Shown here: positions 1 to 8,449 of the stretch, piece after piece
How the letters are laid out: each line of letters begins with the position of its first letter
How positions within the stretch are numbered: position 1 is the stretch's first letter
Assembly: GCF_000721235.1 (NCBI RefSeq)
Contig: NZ_JOFH01000001.1
Location: 484,167 to 548,166 of the forward strand
Direction of reading: 5' to 3'
Origin: Streptomyces olivaceus
GTDB lineage: Bacteria; Actinomycetota; Actinomycetes; Streptomycetales; Streptomycetaceae
Length of the DNA stretch: 64,000 nt
Notes under the pieces: generated by a model
Told to the model about the DNA's origin: nothing
Seen by the model: only the letters and a program-made list of their open reading frames with translations
Database searches by the model: none
Translations under genes and position numbers: made by a program

Positions 1-99
1 CCGTTCGGCGGGGTCAAGCGGTCGGGCTACGGGCGTGAGCTGTCCGGGCACGGAATCCGCGAGTTCTGCAACATCACGACCGTATGGCACGGAGCGTGA
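1..99 (+). CDS. NAD(P)-dependent aldehyde dehydrogenase, C-terminal 32 residues
   Basis: The window opens inside this gene, so only the last 32 codons and the TGA are present. The fragment begins [15 protein letters not shown], the C-terminal signature of the aldehyde dehydrogenase superfamily, and most resembles succinate-semialdehyde dehydrogenases, which oxidise succinate semialdehyde to succinate. The catalytic Cys and Glu lie upstream of the window, so substrate cannot be judged. The family assignment is firm; the succinate-semialdehyde suggestion is inference from the tail alone. Confidence 0.85.
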   Translation, partial: PFGGVKRSGYGRELSGHGIREFCNITTVWHGA

Positions 100-124
100 G
101 CCCTGCGCGACTACGATCCCTATT

Positions 125-361
125 GTGAACCGCGAAGTGACCCTGCCTCTGATCGTCGACGACCGCGGCACGCTCCAGGTCGCCGCGTCCGACGTGAGCA
201 AGCTGCTGCGCACGGTGGGCGGGCGGTGGCTGCGGCTGGTGGAGACCGGCGAGGGGGGCCTGGACGAGGACACGGTCGCGGCCCTCACCATCGAGCTGGC
301 GAAGCTGGCCGACCGCATCGACGTGGCCTGCATCGCCCACAGCAGCGACCGCTCCTCCTGA
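125..361 (+). CDS. Small hypothetical protein (78 aa)
   Basis: I do not recognise a named family. A GTG at 125 gives a 78-residue acidic protein beginning VNREVTLPLIVDD; a second GTG at 137 is also possible. It reads as a small alpha/beta protein with an amphipathic helix near residues 50-65 (DTVAALTIELAKLADRID). An upstream in-frame GTG at 35 would overlap the aldehyde dehydrogenase tail and gives an unconvincing Ser/Arg/Thr-rich extension, so I prefer 125. No clear ribosome-binding site decides between the starts. It lies 25 bp after the dehydrogenase and just before a hairpin-forming repeat. Confidence 0.5.
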   Translation: MNREVTLPLIVDDRGTLQVAASDVSKLLRTVGGRWLRLVETGEGGLDEDTVAALTIELAKLADRIDVACIAHSSDRSS

Positions 362-368
362 CGCCGAG

Positions 369-447
369 GGGGGTGTCGTCCGGATCCGGCCGGTTCCAGG
401 CAACGGCGCCTTCCAGACGGCCCCGGCAGGATCCGGACGACACCCCC
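369..447. repeat. MITE-like element or conserved hairpin, copy 1
   Basis: A 79-bp element bounded by 25-bp inverted repeats at 369-393 and 423-447. The arms begin GGGGGTGTCGT and match except at position 20 of the arm. A second copy occurs at 49710-49893 with the same ends, the same single mismatch at arm position 20, and the shared inner sequence GGTTCCAGGCAACGG. The copies differ within the arms at positions 12, 13, 19 and 22, and each change is matched on the other arm. No transposase is nearby and I see no convincing target-site duplication. The element sits between a small gene and rppA, where a transcript would fold into a long stem. Confidence 0.7.
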
Positions 448-604
448 GGAGCCTCCCCGCCGGCCGCCGCGGTCCCCGGGACGGAGTAACCCCGCGAGAG
501 ATCGCCGTGCCGCTGGGTGATCGTGGATGGGCACCCCCGTAACAGGTGCAGCACTTTCCGGCCGGGGGCGTCAACCTTCCGCGAGGCGAAAGCAGGCACG
601 GTTC

Positions 605-1717
605 ATGGCGACTTTGTGCAGACCCTCGGTGTCCGTCCCGGAGCACGTGATCACGATGGAGGACACGCTGGAGCTGGCTCGCCGGCGCCACCCCGACCAC
701 CCCCAACTGCCGCTCGCCCTCCGGCTGATAGAGAACACCGGGGTCCGCACCCGGCACCTCGTGCAGCCCATCGAGGAGACGCTGAAGCACCCCGGCTTCG
801 AGGACCGCAACAAGCTCTACGAGCGGGAGGCGAAGGCCCGGGTCCCGGCCGTGATCCGGCGGGCCCTGGACGACGCGGAGCTGCTCACCACCGACATCGA
901 CGTGATCATCTACGTCTCGTGCACGGGCTTCATGATGCCCTCGCTCACGGCCTGGCTGATCAACGAGATGGGTTTCGAGAGCACCACGCGGCAGATACCC
1001 ATCGCCCAGCTCGGCTGCGCGGCCGGCGGTGCCGCGGTCAACCGGGCCCACGACTTCTGCACCGCCTACCCCGAGGCCAACGCCCTGATCGTGGCCTGCG
1101 AGTTCTGCTCGCTGTGCTACCAGCCCACCGACCTCGGCGTGGGCTCCCTGCTCTCCAACGGACTCTTCGGCGACGGCATCGCCGCCGCGGTGGTCCGCGG
1201 CCGGGGCGGCACCGGTGTGTCCCTGGAGCGCAACGGCTCGTACCTGATCCCCGAGACCGCCGAGTGGATCATGTACGACGTGAAGGCGACCGGCTTCCAC
1301 TTCCTGCTGGACAAGCGGGTACCGGCCACGATGGAGCCGCTGGCTCCGGCACTCAGGGAGATGGCGAGCGGCCACGGCTGGGACGCCTCCGACCTGGACT
1401 TCTACATCGTGCACGCGGGCGGCCCCCGCATCCTCGACGACCTCAGCACGTTCCTCCAGGTCGACCCGCACGCGTTCCGCTTCAGCCGGGCCACGCTCAC
1501 CGAGTACGGCAACATCGCCAGCGCCGTTGTCCTGGACGCGCTGCGCAGGCTCTTCGACGAGGGCGGGGCCGGCGAGGGGGCTCGCGGGCTGCTGGCCGGT
1601 TTCGGTCCCGGCATCACCGCGGAGATGTCCCTGGGCCACTGGCAGACCGCGGACGTGCGCCGGGACCTGCGCGAGGACATGGCACGGGAACTGCGACGGA
1701 GTGTGAGGCAGGCATGA
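605..1717 (+). CDS. rppA: 1,3,6,8-tetrahydroxynaphthalene synthase (type III PKS)
   Basis: RppA condenses five malonyl-CoA into 1,3,6,8-tetrahydroxynaphthalene, precursor of flaviolin and of naphthoquinone-type pigments. Translation from the ATG at 605 gives 370 residues beginning MATLCRP, the N-terminus usual for this family; the longer reading from 527 adds an Arg-rich stretch I consider untranslated. The thiolase-fold triad is intact and numbered as in characterised enzymes: Cys138 in QLGCAAGG, His270 in IVHAGGP and Asn303 in YGNIAS. The stop overlaps the P450 start (ATGA at 1714-1717), so the two are translationally coupled. Hairpin repeat copy 1 lies about 160 bp upstream and may fall in the leader. 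Confidence 0.97.
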   Translation: MATLCRPSVSVPEHVITMEDTLELARRRHPDHPQLPLALRLIENTGVRTRHLVQPIEETLKHPGFEDRNKLYEREAKARVPAVIRRALDDAELLTTDIDVIIYVSCTGFMMPSLTAWLINEMGFESTTRQIPIAQLGCAAGGAAVNRAHDFCTAYPEANALIVACEFCSLCYQPTDLGVGSLLSNGLFGDGIAAAVVRGRGGTGVSLERNGSYLIPETAEWIMYDVKATGFHFLLDKRVPATMEPLAPALREMASGHGWDASDLDFYIVHAGGPRILDDLSTFLQVDPHAFRFSRATLTEYGNIASAVVLDALRRLFDEGGAGEGARGLLAGFGPGITAEMSLGHWQTADVRRDLREDMARELRRSVRQA

Positions 1718-2928
1718 GGGAAGAGACGATGTCCGAGGCGGCGCCGCCGGTCCGTCCGTGGCCGGCGGCCGACCTGCCGGGCAGCGACTTCGACCCGGTG
1801 CTGACCGAGTTGATGCGCGAGGGTCCCCTCACCCGCATCTCGTTGCCCAACGGCGAGGGCTGGGCGTGGCTGGTGACCCGCCACGACGACGTCCGGTTCG
1901 TCACCAACGACCCCCGGTTCGGGCGCGAGGCCGTCATGGACCGGCAGGTCACCCGGCTCGCCCCGCACTTCATCCCGGCGCGCGGCGCGGTCGGCTTCCT
2001 GGACCCGCCGGACCACACCCGGCTGCGCCGTTCGGTGGCCGCCGCCTTCACGGCGCGGGGCGTGGAACGGGTGCGGGAGCACTCCAGGGAGATGCTGGAC
2101 GAGCTGGTCGACGCCCTGCTGGCGGCCGGTCCGCCGGCCGACCTCACCGAGGCCGTGCTGAGTCCCTTCCCCATCGCGGTGATCTGCGAGCTGATGGGCG
2201 TTCCGGCCTCCGACCGGCAGGCCATGCACACCTGGACCCAGCTGATCCTGTCCTCCTCGCACGGCGCCGAGGTCAGCGAGCGGGCCAAGCAGCAGATGAG
2301 CACCTACTTCTCCGACCTCGTCGGGCTCCGCGCGGACAGCACCGGCGAGGACGTCACCTCGCTGCTGGGCGCCGCCGTGGGCCGCGGCGACATCACGATG
2401 GCCGAGGCGGTGGGCCTCGCGGTCCTGCTGCAGATCGGCGGCGAGGCGGTCACCAACAACAGCGGGCAGATGTTCCACCTGCTGCTGAGCCGGCCCGAAC
2501 TCGCCGAGCGGCTGCGCTCCGAGCCGGAGGTCCGCCCCCGGGCCATCGACGAGCTGCTGCGCTGGATTCCCCACCGCAACGCCGTCGGGCTGTCCCGGAT
2601 CGCCCTGGAGGACGTCGGCATCAGGGGGGTGCGGGTCCGGGCGGGCGACGCGGTCTACGTGTCGTACCTGGCCGCCAACCGCGACCCGGAGGTCTTCTCC
2701 GACCCCGACACCGTCGACTTCGACCGCTCCCCCAACCCGCACGTGTCGTTCGGCTTCGGCCCGCACTACTGCCCGGGCGGCATGCTGGCCCGGCTGGAGT
2801 CCGAGCTGCTCGTCGACGCGGTCCTGGACCGGGTGCCGGGGCTGAAGCTCGCGGTGGCGCCCGAGGACGTGCCCTTCAAGAAGGGCGCGCTGATCCGCGG
2901 GCCCGAGGCCCTGCCGGTGACCTGGTGA
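1714..2928 (+). CDS. cyp158A2: Cytochrome P450, CYP158A2-type biflaviolin synthase
   Basis: The family couples flaviolin oxidatively into dimers and trimers, giving red-brown pigments thought to protect against UV. The 404-residue product has heme-ligand Cys353 in FGFGPHYCPGG, the K-helix ExxR (IDELLR) and a strikingly CYP158A2-like sequence throughout. The I-helix reads GGEAVTNN: the usual proton-relay Thr is Ala245, the same unusual substitution as in CYP158A2. The ATG at 1714 overlaps the rppA stop and the last codons overlap the cupin start (GTGA). Pathway assignment rests on this gene order and on the family. Confidence 0.95.
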   Translation: MREETMSEAAPPVRPWPAADLPGSDFDPVLTELMREGPLTRISLPNGEGWAWLVTRHDDVRFVTNDPRFGREAVMDRQVTRLAPHFIPARGAVGFLDPPDHTRLRRSVAAAFTARGVERVREHSREMLDELVDALLAAGPPADLTEAVLSPFPIAVICELMGVPASDRQAMHTWTQLILSSSHGAEVSERAKQQMSTYFSDLVGLRADSTGEDVTSLLGAAVGRGDITMAEAVGLAVLLQIGGEAVTNNSGQMFHLLLSRPELAERLRSEPEVRPRAIDELLRWIPHRNAVGLSRIALEDVGIRGVRVRAGDAVYVSYLAANRDPEVFSDPDTVDFDRSPNPHVSFGFGPHYCPGGMLARLESELLVDAVLDRVPGLKLAVAPEDVPFKKGALIRGPEALPVTW

Positions 2929-3479
2929 GCGGGCTCGCGGCGGCCGCGGAGGGGCTGCTGGTGCCACCGGGGCAGGGCAGGGTCGTGCAGGCGCCGGCCC
3001 AGCACGTGACCTTCAAGGTGACGGGCTCGCACTCGCGCGCGGCGTCCACCTTCGAGGTGGTCGTGCCGCCGGGCTTCGACGTCGGCGCCCATGTGCACGC
3101 CCGCAGCGAGGAGCTGTTCTACGTGCTGGAGGGCGAGCTGGACGTGCTCGCCTTCGAGCCGCGGCTCCGCACCCCCGACAACTGGCGTACCTGGGAGTCG
3201 CCTTCGGGCAACCGGGTGGTCCGCGCGACGCCGGGCACGGTCATCGTCGTACCGCCCGGCTGTCCGCACGCCTTCGCGAACCCTACGGGCGAGCCGGCCA
3301 AGATGTTCTTCCAGGCCAGCCCGCCCCCGGACCACGAGCGGTACTTCGAGGAACTGCTGGAGATCCTCGCCGGCGGGGGCCCGCCGGACCACGCGGCCAT
3401 CGAGGCGCTGCGGGCCCGGTACGACATCGAGCAGCTGACACCGCTCAGGCCCGGCCAGGACGCTTCCGACCGGGCCTAG
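2925..3479 (+). CDS. Cupin-domain quinone-forming monooxygenase, MomA-like
   Basis: A 184-residue single-cupin protein. The metal-binding cupin motif 1 is visible as HVHARSEELFYVLEGEL and motif 2 as PPGCPHAFAN. Cupins beside rppA (MomA type) oxidise tetrahydroxynaphthalene to flaviolin without an obvious cofactor; that role is established for the family and inferred here from the operon. The GTG at 2925 overlaps the P450 stop by four bases, which decides the start; the longer open frame upstream is a shadow of the P450. The next gene is convergent on the other strand 12 bp away. Confidence 0.85.
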   Translation: MSGLAAAAEGLLVPPGQGRVVQAPAQHVTFKVTGSHSRAASTFEVVVPPGFDVGAHVHARSEELFYVLEGELDVLAFEPRLRTPDNWRTWESPSGNRVVRATPGTVIVVPPGCPHAFANPTGEPAKMFFQASPPPDHERYFEELLEILAGGGPPDHAAIEALRARYDIEQLTPLRPGQDASDRA

Positions 3480-3491
3480 CGGATCGGCCTG

Positions 3492-4718
3492 CTAACGGAT
3501 CGGCACGCCCGCCAGGGTCCGTGCGATCACGAGCCGCTGGATCTCGCTCGTGCCCTCGAAGATGGTGTAGATCGCGGCGTCGCGGTGCATCCGCTCCACC
3601 GGGTACTCCCGCGTGTAGCCGTTGCCGCCCAGGATCTGGACCGCCTGGGCGGTCACCTTCTTCGCCGTCTCGCTCGCGAACAGCTTGGACATCGAGCCCT
3701 CGGCCGCCGTGAACTGCTTGCCGTTGACCGCCATCCACGAGGCCCGCCACACCAGCAGCCGGGCCGCGTCGATGGACGTGCGCATGTCGGCGAGCTGGAA
3801 GGCGACACCCTGGTTGTCGATGATCGGGCGGCCGAACTGCTCGCGGGTGCGGGCGTACTCCAGCGCCTCCTCGTAGGCGGCGCGCGCGGTGCCGACGGCC
3901 ATCGCGCCGACCGCGGGGCGCGAGGCCTCGAAGGTGGCCATCGCCGCGTTCTTCACGCGCTCGCCGCCGCTCTTGGCCTTCTCCCGGGCGCGGGCCAGGC
4001 GGGCGTCCAGCTTCTCCTTGCCGCCGAGGAGGCAGGAGCCGGGTACGCGCACGTTGTCGAGGACGACCTCGGCGGTGTGCGAGGCGCGGATGCCGTGCTT
4101 CTTGAACTTCTGGCCCTGCGACAGCCCCGGTGTGCCCGGCGGCACGATGAAGGAGGCGTGGCCCTTGGAGCCCAGCTCCGGGTCGACGACGGCGACGACG
4201 ACGTGGACGTTGGCGATGCCGCCGTTGGTCGCCCAGGTCTTGGTGCCGTTGAGCACCCACTCGTCCTTGGCCTCGTCGTAGACCGCGCGCGTGCGCATGG
4301 AGGCCACGTCGGAGCCCGCGTCGGGCTCGGAGGAGCAGAACGCGGCGACCTTCACGTCGTTGGCGTCGCCGTACATCTGCGGGATCCAGGTGCCGATCTG
4401 CTCCTCGGTGCCGTTGGCGAGGACGCCGACGGCGGCGAGGCCGGTGCCGACGATCGACAGGGCGATGCCCGCGTCGCCCCAGAACAGCTCCTCCATGGCC
4501 ATGGGGATGCCGAGGCCGGTGGGGTCGAAGTACTGCTGGGCGTAGAAGTCGAGGGAGTAGATGCCGACCTTTGCGGCCTCCTGGATGACCGGCCAGGGAG
4601 TCTCCTCACGCTCGTCCCATTCGGCGGCCGCGGGGCGGATGACGTCGGCCGCGAAGCCGTGCAGCCAGTCCCGGACCTCCTTCTGTTCGTCGTTGAGCTC
4701 CATGGTGAACTCGGCCAT
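3492..4718 (-). CDS. Acyl-CoA dehydrogenase
   Basis: An FAD enzyme that introduces the alpha,beta double bond in acyl-CoA thioesters, the first step of beta-oxidation. At 408 residues it is slightly longer than classic short/medium-chain members. It shows the FAD/substrate stretch [11 protein letters not shown] near residue 130, the KTWATNGG segment and the C-terminal FEGTSEIQR with the usual catalytic-base region. A Lys/Arg-rich insertion (residues roughly 235-260) is unusual. It is divergent from a TetR gene, with two inverted repeats in the 168-bp gap. Chain-length specificity cannot be read from the sequence. Confidence 0.93.
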   Translation of the reverse strand: MAEFTMELNDEQKEVRDWLHGFAADVIRPAAAEWDEREETPWPVIQEAAKVGIYSLDFYAQQYFDPTGLGIPMAMEELFWGDAGIALSIVGTGLAAVGVLANGTEEQIGTWIPQMYGDANDVKVAAFCSSEPDAGSDVASMRTRAVYDEAKDEWVLNGTKTWATNGGIANVHVVVAVVDPELGSKGHASFIVPPGTPGLSQGQKFKKHGIRASHTAEVVLDNVRVPGSCLLGGKEKLDARLARAREKAKSGGERVKNAAMATFEASRPAVGAMAVGTARAAYEEALEYARTREQFGRPIIDNQGVAFQLADMRTSIDAARLLVWRASWMAVNGKQFTAAEGSMSKLFASETAKKVTAQAVQILGGNGYTREYPVERMHRDAAIYTIFEGTSEIQRLVIARTLAGVPIR

Positions 4719-4743
4719 GTCCCCTCCAGTGACGCACGTGCAT

Positions 4744-4781
4744 GTTACTAACGGTAACTCGGAGTCTGTTACCGGTCGGTA
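4744..4781. promoter_or_regulatory. Candidate TetR operators between acyl-CoA dehydrogenase and tetR
   Basis: Two similar inverted sequences lie in tandem just upstream of the acyl-CoA dehydrogenase ATG: GTTACTAACGGTAAC at 4744-4758 (GTTAC/GTAAC arms around five bases) and GTTACCGGTCGGTA at 4768-4781. Both share a TTAC...GGTA core. Position between divergent genes, one a TetR regulator, makes them plausible binding sites for its product. Binding itself is inference. Confidence 0.55.
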
Positions 4782-4886
4782 GGAAAAGTCAACTCCCGAG
4801 GCCCGTCACCTCCCGTTCGATGGGCGGTGCCCTGTGAGTGTTAGTTTGCGCAGGCGTCACGGAAACAGCACGGGTGGGGAGAGCAC

Positions 4887-5543
4887 ATGGACACCACACA
4901 GCGGACCGGCCAGCAGCGGTCCGCCGACCACAGGCGTCGCGAACTGCTCGAGGCCGCCGACCGGGTGGTGCTGCGCGACGGTCCGCACGCCTCGATGAAC
5001 GCCATCGCCGCCGAGGCCGGCATCACCAAGCCCATTCTCTACCGCCACTTCGGCGACAAGGGCGGACTGTACGCCGCCCTCGCCATGCGGCACACGGACG
5101 CCCTCCTCGCCTCGCTGCGCGCCGCGCTGGACGCCCCGGCGGAGCGGCGGCAGCGCGTCGAGGCCACCCTGGACACCTATCTGGCGGCCATCGAGGCCCG
5201 CCCGCAGGTCTACCGCTTCCTGATGCATCCGGCGGACGGCGCCGCCACCCCCGGCGACCAGGCCGAGCAGGGCTTCGACGTCGGCAAGCACTCGGCACCG
5301 CTGCTGCGCCGCATGGGCGAGGAACTGGCCCAGGTCATCGAGGAGCGCCTCGACGTCGGCCCGGGCACCCAGCAGCTGGCCCGGGTCTGGGGGCACGGCA
5401 TCGTCGGCATGATGCACGCCGCCGGGGACTGGTGGCTGGGCGAACGCCCCTGCACCCGGGCGGAGTTGGTCGGCAGCCTGGCCGACCTGCTGTGGGGGCG
5501 GCTCGCCGCCGCCGGGGACAAGGCGGGCGGCCCCGGCTTCTGA
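4887..5543 (+). CDS. TetR-family transcriptional regulator
   Basis: A 218-residue one-component regulator. The N-terminal TetR helix-turn-helix spans about residues 18-65, with the recognition region ITKPILYRHFGDKGGLY typical of the family; the C-terminal half is an all-helical ligand domain. It is divergent from the acyl-CoA dehydrogenase, so control of that gene, perhaps released by an acyl-CoA, is the natural guess. The ATG at 4887 is preceded by a purine-rich GGGGAGAG. Confidence 0.92.
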   Translation: MDTTQRTGQQRSADHRRRELLEAADRVVLRDGPHASMNAIAAEAGITKPILYRHFGDKGGLYAALAMRHTDALLASLRAALDAPAERRQRVEATLDTYLAAIEARPQVYRFLMHPADGAATPGDQAEQGFDVGKHSAPLLRRMGEELAQVIEERLDVGPGTQQLARVWGHGIVGMMHAAGDWWLGERPCTRAELVGSLADLLWGRLAAAGDKAGGPGF

Positions 5544-5573
5544 CCGCCCTGCGCCCGCGCCGGGCCCCGCTCC

Positions 5574-6113
5574 TCAGCGGCTCCAGGGGGCCCGCGCCGC
5601 CTTCCGCATCAGCCGCCGGTGACGCAGGCCCGACAGGCGCTCCGGGTACACCCGGCCCGCCAGGTGGTCGCACTCGTGCTGCAGGCAGCGCGCGAAGAAC
5701 CCCGTCCCGCGTACGGTGACGGGCTCCCCGGTCACCGTGACGCCGGTCACGACCGCCTCGTCGTACCGCTCGACGCCGGCCTCCAGACCCGGCAGCGACA
5801 GACAGCCCTCGGGGCCGCGCACCACCACCCCGCCGGCCTCCACCGGCCGCGGGTTCACCACGTGCCCGAGGTGCCGCTCGTCCTCGTCGTCCGGGCAGTC
5901 GTACACGAAGACGCGCACCCCCTCGCCGACCTGGTTCGCGGCCAGTCCGACGCCGCGGGACGCGTACATGGTCGCGAACAAGTCCTCCACGAGCGCCGCC
6001 AGTTCCGGACCGAAGTCCGTCACCTCGGCGCAGGGGGCGTGCAGGACGGGGTCGCCGAGGAGGGCGAGGGGGCGGACGCGCCCGTGGGCGCCCGGGATGG
6101 AGCCGTGTCGCAT
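5574..6113 (-). CDS. def: Peptide deformylase
   Basis: Removes the N-formyl group from nascent proteins as they leave the ribosome. All three family motifs are present in the 179-residue product: GVGLAANQ (54-61), EGCLS (102-106) with the metal-ligand Cys, and HECDH (146-150) supplying the two His ligands and catalytic Glu. Its length suits a type I enzyme. Streptomyces usually carry several deformylase copies, so this one need not be essential. It is divergent from murT and ends 30 bp from the convergent tetR. Confidence 0.96.
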   Translation of the reverse strand: MRHGSIPGAHGRVRPLALLGDPVLHAPCAEVTDFGPELAALVEDLFATMYASRGVGLAANQVGEGVRVFVYDCPDDEDERHLGHVVNPRPVEAGGVVVRGPEGCLSLPGLEAGVERYDEAVVTGVTVTGEPVTVRGTGFFARCLQHECDHLAGRVYPERLSGLRHRRLMRKAARAPWSR

Positions 6114-6292
6114 GACCGTCAGAGTAAGGTCCCTGTGTCCCCCGGCGGCACGCGCCCGCCGCCGGAACCGGGTGGCCGGTGCCGCGATTCGGGAGTGCGA
6201 ATGGATCTCGATAGGCTGAGGTCCACACCACGTGGCCGTCAGGCTTCACAGGCTTCAGGCGCGGCGCGTACGGCAAGGAGGATCGAGAACTG

Positions 6293-7531
6293 ATGGCAGG
6301 CAACTCGGACCCGCTCACGCCGCGGGCCAAGATCGCCGTGACCGCGGGCAAGGCGGTCGCTAGGGCGTCCCGCGCCGCCGGACGGGGCAGCGGTTCGGTG
6401 ATCGGCGGCCGGGTCGCGCTGAAACTCGACCCCGACCTCCTCGCCCGGCTCGCCGGACACCTGGACGTGACCCTGGTCTCGGCGACCAACGGCAAGACCA
6501 CCACCACCCGGCTCATCGCCGAGGCGCTCAAGGCGGCCGGCCCGGTCGTGTCCAACGCGCTCGGCGCCAACATGCCGGCCGGCATCACCTCCGCCCTGGC
6601 GAGCGGCGCGGAGGCCCGTTACGGCGTCATCGAGGTCGACGAGAAGTACCTCGTCGGCGTCGCCCAGGCCACCGACCCCAAGTGCATCGCGCTGCTCAAC
6701 CTCTCCCGGGACCAGCTCGACCGCGCCGCCGAGACCCGGATGCTCGCGGAGAACTGGCGCGAGGGCCTGGCCGGTTCGAAGGCCGTGATCGTCGCCAACG
6801 CCGACGACCCGCTGGTGGTGTGGGCCGCGTCCTCCTCCCCCAACGTCATCTGGGTCGCCGCCGGGCAGATGTGGAAGGACGACGCCTGGTCCTGCCCGTC
6901 CTGCGGCGGCGTGATGCAGCGCCCCGGGGACGACTGGTTCTGCGGCGAGTGCGGCTTCCGCCGCCCGACGCCCAGCTGGGCCCTGTCCGGCGACCACGTC
7001 CTCGACCCGCACGGCTCCGCCTGGCCGATCCACCTCCAGCTGCCGGGCCGCGCCAACAAGGCCAACGCCGCCTCCTCGGCCGCCGTCACCGCCGTCTTCG
7101 GGGTGCCGCCGCAGGTCGCCCTGGAGCGCATGTACCAGGTGCAGGCGGTCGCCGGACGCTACGACGTGGTGCAGTTCCAGGGCCGCGACCTGCGGCTGCT
7201 GCTCGCCAAGAACCCCGCCGGCTGGCTGGAGACCTTCTCCCTGATCGACCCGCCGCCGGCCCCGGTGATCCTCTCGGTGAACGCGCGCGGCGCCGACGGC
7301 ACCGACACCTCCTGGCTGTGGGACGTGGACTACACCCGGCTGACCGGCCACCCGATCTGCGTGGTCGGCGACCGCAAGCTGGACCTCGCGGTGCGCCTGG
7401 AGGTCGCGAACCAGCAGTTCCAGGTGTGCGAGGACCTCGACCAGGCCGTGCAGCTGTGCCCGCCGGGACGCATCGAGGTCATCGCGAACTACACCGCCTT
7501 CCAGGACCTGCGCCGCCGCGTCGGCAACTGA
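6293..7531 (+). CDS. murT: Lipid II isoglutaminyl synthase, MurT ligase subunit
   Basis: With GatD, MurT amidates the alpha-carboxyl of D-Glu in the lipid II stem peptide. The 412-residue protein has the Mur-ligase P-loop ATNGKTTT (64-71), a four-Cys zinc ribbon (Cys201, 204, 217, 220) inserted in the central domain as in characterised MurT proteins, and the C-terminal DUF1727 domain. A strong AAGGAGGA site precedes the ATG. gatD follows 23 bp downstream, the order known from other Gram-positives. Confidence 0.95.
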   Translation: MAGNSDPLTPRAKIAVTAGKAVARASRAAGRGSGSVIGGRVALKLDPDLLARLAGHLDVTLVSATNGKTTTTRLIAEALKAAGPVVSNALGANMPAGITSALASGAEARYGVIEVDEKYLVGVAQATDPKCIALLNLSRDQLDRAAETRMLAENWREGLAGSKAVIVANADDPLVVWAASSSPNVIWVAAGQMWKDDAWSCPSCGGVMQRPGDDWFCGECGFRRPTPSWALSGDHVLDPHGSAWPIHLQLPGRANKANAASSAAVTAVFGVPPQVALERMYQVQAVAGRYDVVQFQGRDLRLLLAKNPAGWLETFSLIDPPPAPVILSVNARGADGTDTSWLWDVDYTRLTGHPICVVGDRKLDLAVRLEVANQQFQVCEDLDQAVQLCPPGRIEVIANYTAFQDLRRRVGN

Positions 7532-7554
7532 CCGCGAGACTTCAGGGGACTTCC

Positions 7555-8283
7555 GTGAGCGACAACCAACTGCGCATCGTCTGGATCTACCCGGACCTGC
7601 TGAGCACGTACGGCGACCAGGGCAACGCCCTCGTCGTGGAGCGCCGGGCGCGGCAGCGGGGCCTCGACGTGGCCCGGCTCGACGTGCGCAGCGACCAGCC
7701 GATCCCGACGTCCGGCGACATCTACCTCATCGGCGGCGGCGAGGACCGGCCGCAGCGGCTGGCGGCCGAGCGGCTGCGGCGCGACGGCGGCCTGAACCGG
7801 GCGGTGGAGAACGGCGCGATCGTCTTCTCCGTCTGCGCGGGCTACCAGATCCTGGGCCACGAGTTCATCAACGACCTCGGCCAGCGCGAGCCGGGCCTCG
7901 GCCTGCTCGACGTGGTCTCGACGCGCGGCGAGGGCGACCGGTGCGTCGGTGACGTCCTCGGCGACATCGACCCGCGCCTCGGCCTGCCCCCGCTGACCGG
8001 CTTCGAGAACCACCAGGGCGTCACCCACGTCGGGCCGCACGCCCGTGCGCTCGCCCAGGTCCGCTTCGGCAACGGCAACGGCACGGGCGACGGCACCGAG
8101 GGCGCGTACAACGACACGGTCTTCGGCACGTACATGCACGGTCCGGTGCTGGCCCGCAACCCGCAGATCGCGGACCTGCTGCTGAAGCTGGCCCTGGACG
8201 TCAACGCGCTGCCGCCGACCGACGACCGCTGGTACGAGGCACTGCGGGGCGAGCGGATCGCGGCCGCGCAGCAGCCCGCGTGA
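7555..8283 (+). CDS. gatD: Lipid II isoglutaminyl synthase, GatD glutamine amidotransferase subunit
   Basis: GatD hydrolyses glutamine and channels ammonia to MurT. The 242-residue class I amidotransferase-like domain has nucleophile Cys94 in FSVCAGYQ and a candidate catalytic His195 in TYMHGP, matching the Cys-His pair of the family. I take the GTG at 7555 as start because CAGGGG lies six bases upstream; in-frame sequence further up belongs to a shadow of murT. The Gly/Asn-rich loop GNGNGTGDGTEG near residue 175 is a local low-complexity insertion. Confidence 0.95.
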   Translation: MSDNQLRIVWIYPDLLSTYGDQGNALVVERRARQRGLDVARLDVRSDQPIPTSGDIYLIGGGEDRPQRLAAERLRRDGGLNRAVENGAIVFSVCAGYQILGHEFINDLGQREPGLGLLDVVSTRGEGDRCVGDVLGDIDPRLGLPPLTGFENHQGVTHVGPHARALAQVRFGNGNGTGDGTEGAYNDTVFGTYMHGPVLARNPQIADLLLKLALDVNALPPTDDRWYEALRGERIAAAQQPA

Positions 8284-8449
8284 CCTGCTCTCCCCGGCCC
8301 GTCTGATGGCCCGTCCGCACAGCTGAGCGGCCTCGTCCAGCAGACGGACGCACGGTTCGGCCCCGCCCCCTCGTACCGCTAGGGTGGCGGGGAATCGAGC
8401 CGGACAGCGCGGTCCGGACCCGTGCCACGTTGAGAAGGTAATTCGGGCT

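Noticed and set aside
74..1639. 521-codon open frame on the minus strand across rppA
   Set aside because: High-GC shadow of rppA; composition is Gly/Arg/His/Val-rich without any motif, while the plus-strand frame encodes a complete RppA.
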